A DNA stretch of 64,000 nt from VAZQ01 sp046733355 (GTDB lineage Bacteria; Pseudomonadota; Alphaproteobacteria; Rhizobiales; Xanthobacteraceae): contig JBKPOZ010000010.1 of NCBI GenBank assembly GCA_046733355.1, positions 1 through 64,000 on the forward strand, written 5' to 3'. Below the pieces are notes generated by a model, which searched no databases, was not told where the DNA came from, and was given only the letters and a program-made list of their open reading frames with translations. Of the stretch, positions 59,107-64,000 are shown one piece after another. The first letter of the stretch is position 1; each line of letters opens with the position of its first letter. The translations under genes were made by a program, and so were the position numbers.

Positions 59107-59237
59107 CGGCCCCGCGGCCAAAGCATGCAGGTGCGCTCATTCGACGGCAGCCGCCGAAAAGTTGCGCGCTTCCGCTTCAGGAACCATTTGCGTCCAAAGC
59201 GGCTTAGGCGTGCAAAGAACCATGGCGGAGACCAAAC

Positions 59238-59408
59238 ATGCCCTCGAAGGTGGAATGCTGTAAGGCGAAAGCGCGCGAATGCCAGCGGCGCGCGCAAGCC
59301 GCTGCGGACCGGGGCGTCAAGCGTGCGTATTGGCGCGTTGCGGCACAATGGTCGGACATGGCCGGCAAAACGCGCCGGGCGCCTGCACGCCGGCGAAGGC
59401 CCGCATGA
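59238..59408 (+). CDS. small hypothetical protein
   Basis: A protein of 56 aa: MPSKVECCKAKARECQRRAQ, AAADRGVKRAYWRVAAQWSD, MAGKTRRAPARRRRPA. The middle (ARECQRRA...AYWRVAAQWSDMA) resembles the short ECRRRAE...AQQWLxLA proteins common in Bradyrhizobium relatives. Very basic C-terminus. It stands next to the EcfG-promoter cluster but has no such promoter itself. Confidence 0.55.
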   Translation: MPSKVECCKAKARECQRRAQAAADRGVKRAYWRVAAQWSDMAGKTRRAPARRRRPA

Positions 59409-59441
59409 TTTGAACGTTCAGTTCTGAGCGCCGCTCGCCGA

Positions 59442-60749
59442 TTACGCGCGGCGGTCGACAATGCGCGGCGCCTTAATGCTCGCCTCAAATTCCTTCGCCA
59501 GCGTGCCGAGCGCAATCGGCACGATTTCGGGCGTGAGCTCGAACGCGCCCTTGATCGCATGCGTCAGGTCGGTCATGGCATCACCGACGTCGCATCCGTG
59601 CTTGAGCTCCACGAAAACGCGCAGGACGTCTTCCGACTGGACGGTAACCGCCTCGCATTTGAAGTCGTTGATTGCGCGCTGGCGAAAGAGGAGGTCCTCG
59701 AACTCGCCATGGCCTATATTGATGCCCTTGATCTTGAAAAACCCGGTGGTGCGCTCGGCATGACGCACGACGGGAAACACCGCATAGGGTGAAGTGCCGG
59801 GCACCTGCGTCTCGCAGGCGACCAGGTCTCCCGACATCCAGCGCAGGAATGGGGTCACGTTATTGGTGAAGAGCGGCGTGACGACGAGCGCACCGATCTG
59901 GCCACTTGGCACCTGCTCGTGTGTGTCCGGGTCGACCACTTCGACAAAGAACAGATCGCTCCAGATGCGAAAGCCGGGCACTTCGCCGTCCTCGGCGCCC
60001 ATCATGCCGGCTTCCGTCATGCCGAACGAGTCGCGCAGCTTGGCGCCCCACATCAGCTCGATCTTCTCGCGCTTGGCTTGCGAAATAGGCTCTGCCGACG
60101 TGATCAGGAGATGCACCGAGTCCTGCGCGAGGGGATGGCCGCGCTCCTCGGCGAGACTCGCGAGGTGCAGCGCGTAGCTCGGCATGCCCATCCAGACATC
60201 CGGTCTGAGCTTCTCGATCAGCTCGATCTGGAGCGAGGACGGAGTGGTCGTTCCGGCGCCCGCCATCAGCACTCCCATGCCGCATTTTTCCCCGGCGCGC
60301 GCCATCATCTGACCGGCGGGATGAATGCCGAGCGGAAACGAGCAGTGCACGCGCTCGCCCGCGCGCATGCTCGCACACTGGAACACGCGGCAGAAACCCA
60401 CCATGGCGGCCATGAGATCGCGATGGCTGCGCGGATAGAACAGCGGCCGGCCGGTGGTCCCACCGGAGCGCCAGTATTCCGAGATGCCATCATCGGGGGC
60501 GGCAGGAAGGCAGAAGTGTTTGTAAAATTCCGCGTCCGACATGCTTCGCAACATGTCCTTGTCGAGGATGGGAATCCTGCTCCACTCCTCGGCATGATCC
60601 AGACGATCGAGTTTCACGCGATCGAGCTTGCCGGCGAAGAACGGCACCCGTTTTGCCTGCTCGACGGCGAGGCGCTTGCGTGCGGACTGAATCCGGAAAA
60701 TTTCGTGGAAGCTTTTCGGTGGGGACAACGAAGGCGCCGGCCACTCCAT
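59442..60749 (-). CDS. PaaK-type aryl-CoA ligase
   Basis: AMP-forming ligase of 435 aa of the phenylacetate-CoA ligase branch. The adenylate loop is YWRSGGTTGRPLFYPRSH near residue 90; DSFGMTEAGMMG, LRWMSGDL and FFKIKGINIGHGEFED follow. Typical PaaK length. It starts four bases after the stop of the dioxygenase gene and is the last gene of the leftward set, so it may activate the aromatic substrate of that pathway (for example salicylate or a related hydroxybenzoate); that is inference from context. Confidence 0.88.
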   Translation of the reverse strand: MEWPAPSLSPPKSFHEIFRIQSARKRLAVEQAKRVPFFAGKLDRVKLDRLDHAEEWSRIPILDKDMLRSMSDAEFYKHFCLPAAPDDGISEYWRSGGTTGRPLFYPRSHRDLMAAMVGFCRVFQCASMRAGERVHCSFPLGIHPAGQMMARAGEKCGMGVLMAGAGTTTPSSLQIELIEKLRPDVWMGMPSYALHLASLAEERGHPLAQDSVHLLITSAEPISQAKREKIELMWGAKLRDSFGMTEAGMMGAEDGEVPGFRIWSDLFFVEVVDPDTHEQVPSGQIGALVVTPLFTNNVTPFLRWMSGDLVACETQVPGTSPYAVFPVVRHAERTTGFFKIKGINIGHGEFEDLLFRQRAINDFKCEAVTVQSEDVLRVFVELKHGCDVGDAMTDLTHAIKGAFELTPEIVPIALGTLAKEFEASIKAPRIVDRRA

Positions 60750-60753
60750 CGAA

Positions 60754-61833
60754 TTACAGGCTCGTGTCCTCGCGCCAGATGCCCAAAATTTGCTGAGCGG
60801 GCCTGTCCGAAATCGAGAACAGCACCGATTCCTTCTGTGCGTTGTGCGCGTAGACCTTCCAGGGCGGCACGACGAAGACGTCGTTCTGTCTCCATTCCAG
60901 CGCCTTGCCATCCACCGTCGTCGTGCCTTGTCCTTCGGCGCAGACAAAGATGGTGCCGTCCGTGGCGCGATATTTCCCCCCTCTGAAGCCCTGCGGAAAG
61001 AGGGCGAGGTGAGCGCCCATGGTGGGCAGAACCGGGCCGCCATTGATCGGATTGGCGTAGCGCACGCGCGCGCCGTGCCGCGGGTCGATATCGCCGGCCT
61101 TGAGCATGCGTTCGATGATCGGGCGCGTGCGCGCATAGGTGTAGTTGATCACAGGGCTGCGGTTGAGATGCGCCGGCGCTCCATCGGGCAGCACGCCCGA
61201 GGCGTAGAAGGCAAGCGAATCGCCGTCCGTGCGCCTGGTCGCCTGGATGGGGGCGTCCATTTCCTGCGCAAACGACGTTTCAAAAAAATTGACTTGCGGA
61301 AAATCCAGCACGTCGAGCCAGAGCACCGGATCTTGCCCGGTATTGCCGTGATCATGCGGAGCCCAGTTTGCGGTAATGACGAAGTCGCCGGGAGCCATGT
61401 AAGCCTTCTCGCCCTCGACCGCAGTGTAGGCGCACTCTCCGTCGAGCACGAAGCGGATTGCGGAGGACACGTGCTGGTGCGCGTGCGCGACTTCTCCCGG
61501 CAGGATCATCTGTACGCCGGCAAACAGCGTGTTGGTGATGCGCGACTCGCCGCGCATGCCAGGATTCTCCAGGACCAGCACGCGCCGTTCCGCCTCTTCG
61601 GCCGTGATCAGCGGGCCTGATTCCATGACCAGCTTTTTGATGTCGCGATAGTGCCAGATCGCGGGCGCGCAGCGCGTGACCGGCTCCCTGGTCACGACAT
61701 TCTTGAGCACCTTCCACAGCGGCGCCAGATCGTGCTTCGTGATGCGGTCGTAGTATTCCTGCCGGATCGCCTCGATATTGTGCTTCGGGCCGGGGGCTTT
61801 CTCGCCCCGCTTGCTGGCAGCGGCGCTTGGCAT
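60754..61833 (-). CDS. gentisate 1,2-dioxygenase-type cupin
   Basis: Bicupin dioxygenase of 359 aa. N-terminal cupin: PGEVAHAHQHVSSAIRFVLDG with HxH iron-ligand candidates, then GDFVITANWAPHDHGN with a further His. C-terminal cupin: FVCAEGQGTTTVDGKALEW and DVFVVPPWKVYAHNA. Length and order match gentisate / salicylate-type ring-cleaving dioxygenases, which open the ring between the carboxyl- and hydroxyl-bearing carbons to maleylpyruvate-like products. The start at 61833 is chosen; an AT-rich dyad precedes it. Confidence 0.87.
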   Translation of the reverse strand: MPSAAASKRGEKAPGPKHNIEAIRQEYYDRITKHDLAPLWKVLKNVVTREPVTRCAPAIWHYRDIKKLVMESGPLITAEEAERRVLVLENPGMRGESRITNTLFAGVQMILPGEVAHAHQHVSSAIRFVLDGECAYTAVEGEKAYMAPGDFVITANWAPHDHGNTGQDPVLWLDVLDFPQVNFFETSFAQEMDAPIQATRRTDGDSLAFYASGVLPDGAPAHLNRSPVINYTYARTRPIIERMLKAGDIDPRHGARVRYANPINGGPVLPTMGAHLALFPQGFRGGKYRATDGTIFVCAEGQGTTTVDGKALEWRQNDVFVVPPWKVYAHNAQKESVLFSISDRPAQQILGIWREDTSL

Positions 61834-61870
61834 GACGCTCTCCCTGAACGGGCGGACAAAATTGTTCGTC

Positions 61871-61891
61871 AGTATATATATGTATATAATG
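61871..61891. promoter_or_regulatory. AT-rich dyad before dioxygenase gene
   Basis: AGTATATATATGTATATAAT: two TATATA half-sites about 40-60 nt upstream of the dioxygenase start, in an otherwise GC-rich gap. Such TATATAC/GTATATA dyads are bound by MarR- or GntR-family regulators of aromatic catabolism; no regulator gene is in the window. Confidence 0.5.
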
Positions 61892-61941
61892 AAACTCGGT
61901 CCTGCAGGTAGCCCGACGGCGTGGAGACACCCGGACGCATT

Positions 61942-61972
61942 CCCGGATTTCGCTGCGCTCAATCCGGTCTAC
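61942..61972. repeat. GTAGCCCGGAT-type repeat, reverse copy
   Basis: CCCGGATTTCGCTGCGCTC then AATCCGGTCTACG: copy of the family seen at 30353, next to the stop of the FMN reductase gene. Confidence 0.78.
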
Positions 61973-61977
61973 GATCT

Positions 61978-62547
61978 CTACGATCTCGGCGCCACGCGCG
62001 CGATGAATGTCGCAAAGGCTGCGAGCTGCTGCTTGATGAAGGCACGCGTTGTCTCGTCGGTGAGTTCGCCGGTCTTCTCGTCGAATTTGGCAGCGCAATT
62101 TGCGATGAAGATCTCGGGCTTGTTGAGCGTGAGCGCGTCGAGAAAAACCATGGATTTGCGAAACTCGTACTGCATGCGCGCGCCCCCCACCGGCCCCGGG
62201 GAAGCCGATTGCAGCGCGATGGGCTTGCCTGCAAACGGCTGGTTCGGCAGGCGGGAGAGCCAGTCGATCGCATTCTTGAGACCGCCGGGGATGCTGAAAT
62301 TGTATTCGGGCGTGCAGAAGATCACGCCGTCCGCCGAGCGGATCGCCTCGGCAAGCGCCTGCACCGGAGCGGGAAAGCCGGTCGAGCTCTGGGTATCGAA
62401 ATTGTAGAGCGGAAATTCCGCAAACAAGGGCGCAGGCGTGAGCCTCATGCCCTCCGGCGCGAGCGAAGGGAGCGCGCGCTGCACCATGGCATTATAGGAG
62501 CCCTTGCGCAGAGAGCCGCAGACGGTAAGCACGTTCAGGTCGGCCAT
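61978..62547 (-). CDS. NADPH-dependent FMN reductase
   Basis: Flavodoxin-like fold protein of 189 aa: LTVCGSLRKGSYNAMVQRAL at the N-terminus (FMN phosphate site), FCTPEYNFSIPGGLKNAIDWLSR in the middle and GKPIALQSASPG. It reduces FMN or quinones with NADPH. The start ATG at 62547 lies 11 nt after the stop of the broken FAH gene. It may supply reduced flavin to an oxygenase of the same pathway or act as a quinone reductase. Confidence 0.92.
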   Translation of the reverse strand: MADLNVLTVCGSLRKGSYNAMVQRALPSLAPEGMRLTPAPLFAEFPLYNFDTQSSTGFPAPVQALAEAIRSADGVIFCTPEYNFSIPGGLKNAIDWLSRLPNQPFAGKPIALQSASPGPVGGARMQYEFRKSMVFLDALTLNKPEIFIANCAAKFDEKTGELTDETTRAFIKQQLAAFATFIARVAPRS

Positions 62548-62557
62548 CTCGATCTTC

Positions 62558-63299
62558 TCACCGTTTCTCCGCCGCGATCGGATTCCGCAGCACGCCAATT
62601 CCTTCGATCTCCACCTCGCAAACGTCGCCCGGCTGCATCTTCGGACTGCATCACCTGACTGTTGAGCCGGCTTTGAATGGCAAGACCCTTGCCGCCGACC
62701 GGCAGCTCATCGGCGGTGACCATCCAGGGTCCGAAGCTGCCGGTCGCGTCGAAATTCTTGCCCATGGTCCATTGCGTAGTGTGGCGCTGGAATTCACGCA
62801 CCGAGCCCTCGTTGCCGCAGGAATAGCCGGCGATGCACGAACAGGCGTTCGCGACGTTCAGATGTCGTGCGCGCCTGCCGACAATGGCGATCAGCTCGGC
62901 CTCGTAGTCGAGCGTCTCCGAAACGCGAGGCCGGATGATGGGCGCGCCGTGCGGTACCAGCGATGTCAGGCACCGCATGAAGATGGTCGGGAATTTCGGG
63001 ATGTTGTCGCGCTGCGGCCCCTCCTTGACATGATCGAGGTAATTGAGGCCGAGGCAAACGATTTTCCCCGGTCTTGCGATAGGCAGCCCGAACTTGAGGC
63101 CCGCAAGGGCGTGGCGGGCGCGCGCGGGTGCGCGGCGCGCGGCCTCGCTCAGCGACGACAAATCGCCATTCGTCGAGCGCAATACCTCGCCCAGGTCGGA
63201 CGGAATGGCTGCATCGCCCGCCTGCACGTGGACGACCTCCTCACCGTCGATCACGCCGAGGCGCAACTCGCCGTCAGCCTCGAAGCCGACAATTCTCAT
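62558..63299 (-). pseudogene. FAH-family hydrolase with internal deletion
   Basis: Fumarylacetoacetate-hydrolase family gene. From ATG 63299: MRIVGFEADGELRLGVIDGE, then KIVCLGLNYLDHV, ETLDYEAELIAIVGRRAR, AGYSCGNEGSVREFQ and GPWMVTADELP, up to LNSQVMQS near 62645. It then joins, in another frame, KMQPGDVCEVEIEGIGVLRN then PIAAEKR and a stop at 62558. The segment that should lie between (about 45 residues, with the GD-I-TGTP-GVG active-site loop) is missing, and the frame is shifted. As written the enzyme is non-functional. In a gentisate-like pathway it would have been the fumarylpyruvate hydrolase. Confidence 0.82.
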
Positions 63300-64000
63300 G
63301 CGGTGTTTCTCAATGCATGCACCGAGAACATCGACTTACTGTCGGTCCACGAGCGCAGCGGTTGCCAGCCGCCGCGGCGCGCCAGGTCGGAGAAGGACTG
63401 CAGCGTGTATTTGTAGCTGTTTTCGGTGTGAATGGTCTCGCCGCGCTCGAAATCGATCAGTCGGCCCGCGACACGGACCTGCTGGCTTCTCGTGCTGACA
63501 AGATGCATCTCGATGCGATGCTGCGCGGCGTTGAAGAATGCGCGATGCTCGAACCGCGTCAGATCGAAATTCGCATCGAGCTCGCGGTTCATGCGCGCGA
63601 GCAGGTTCAGGTTGAACTCGCGGGTGATGCCGGCGGCATCATTGTAGGCCGCATCGAGCAGCTGCGCGTCTTTCACCAGGTCGACCCCGATGATCATGAC
63701 TGCACCGGATCCGAGCAGACGGCCGGTCTCGCTCAGGAAGGCGGCGGCCGCGGCAGGCTCGAAATTGCCGATCGTGGAGCCGGGAAAAAAACCGCTGCGC
63801 GGCAGCCGCATCACTTGCGCGGGCAGCGCAAAGGGGATGGCGAAATCGGCCTGCACCGGAATAATCGAGAGGCGGGGATAGTCCCGCTGCAGCCTTTCCG
63901 CTTCCTGCTTCAGCATTTCGCCCGAAACATCGACAGGCGCGTAGACGAAGACGCCCAGCGCGGCGGAAAGCAGAATTCGTGCCTTCTCGCTCGACCCGCT
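63296..64000 (-). CDS. EgtD-like histidine methyltransferase (partial)
   Basis: C-terminal 234 residues of a SAM-dependent methyltransferase that continues beyond the window end. SGSSEKARILLSA, then VYAPVDVSGEMLKQEAERL, FFPGSTIGNFEPAAAAAFL, GVDLVKDAQLLDAAYND and FNLNLLARMNRELDANF match the EgtD family, which makes hercynine (N-alpha-trimethylhistidine) from histidine, the first step of ergothioneine synthesis. The stop overlaps the FAH start by four bases, so it is co-transcribed with the catabolic set. No EgtB is visible; it could lie just upstream. Confidence 0.88.
   Translation of the reverse strand, partial: SGSSEKARILLSAALGVFVYAPVDVSGEMLKQEAERLQRDYPRLSIIPVQADFAIPFALPAQVMRLPRSGFFPGSTIGNFEPAAAAAFLSETGRLLGSGAVMIIGVDLVKDAQLLDAAYNDAAGITREFNLNLLARMNRELDANFDLTRFEHRAFFNAAQHRIEMHLVSTRSQQVRVAGRLIDFERGETIHTENSYKYTLQSFSDLARRGGWQPLRSWTDSKSMFSVHALRNTA

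Noticed and set aside
1..64000. CRISPR arrays, rRNA operons, prophage or transposase genes
   Set aside because: No regularly spaced identical repeats, rRNA-like sequence, integrase, transposase or phage structural genes were recognised on either strand.

Overview
The window reads as chromosomal DNA of a GC-rich alphaproteobacterium of the Hyphomicrobiales (Rhizobiales), close in style to the Bradyrhizobium / Rhodopseudomonas / Pseudolabrys group. The evidence is the order chvI-chvG-hprK-EIIA(Man)-HPr-ahcY, a rnpA-rpmH-yidC-engB-argB block, GGAAC-N16-CGTT (EcfG-type) promoters, and many small palindromic repeats of the kinds common in that group.

Layout. 0.3-10.3 kb is core: a HugZ-like protein, the ChvI/ChvG two-component system, a short HPr kinase, EIIA(Man) and HPr (an incomplete, regulatory PTS), a UdgX-type uracil-DNA protein, ahcY behind a perfect 8-bp-arm operator, a class II amidotransferase and lepA. 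10.4-14.5 kb holds a PRC-barrel stress gene with its own EcfG-type promoter, a murein endopeptidase and an AceE-like transketolase. 14.8-21.9 kb is a leftward catabolic island: a complete branched-chain-type ABC transporter (livF, G, M, H and the binding protein), an enoyl-CoA hydratase and an acyl-CoA ligase; together they suggest import and CoA activation of an organic acid. 22-24 kb has a small CxxCxGxG protein, inorganic pyrophosphatase, tRNA-Arg(ACG) and a frameshifted two-domain VOC protein. 24.3-28.2 kb carries an MpaB/DUF2236 oxygenase overlapping a DUF805-deaminase in-frame fusion, then a convergent cytochrome P450.

28.3-49 kb is accessory. It begins with decayed genes (a small secreted protein, a PEP carboxykinase tail, a deletion-fused vapBC pair, a TPR fragment) and continues with small secreted or one-helix membrane proteins, a lipoprotein, three substrate-binding proteins without permeases, MarR and LysR regulators, MsrA, a LOG protein and a phospholipase-D protein. 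Two loci, near 33.3-33.8 kb and 41.1-43.2 kb, look related: each has a short exported protein with the same C-terminal motif divergent from a LysR gene (intact at 42.3 kb, a remnant at 33.7 kb), and each has a nearly identical hairpin-terminator module that could be a small RNA.

48.9-57.1 kb returns to core genes (argB, engB, yidC, rnpA, rpmH on the minus strand), then a plus-strand set of a TVP38/DedA-type membrane protein, a MerA/Lpd-like flavoenzyme and an orphan histidine kinase. 57.2-59.4 kb is a cluster of very small proteins with three perfect EcfG-type promoters. 59.4-64 kb is a leftward set: EgtD-like methyltransferase (cut by the window end), an internally deleted fumarylacetoacetase-family gene, an FMN reductase, a gentisate 1,2-dioxygenase-type cupin and a PaaK-type CoA ligase.

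Several genes (VOC, LTXXQ protein, vapB at 57 kb, FAH, small secreted protein at 28.6 kb) are broken by single small indels. Whether these are real or assembly errors cannot be told from sequence alone. No IS element, integrase, rRNA or CRISPR array was seen.
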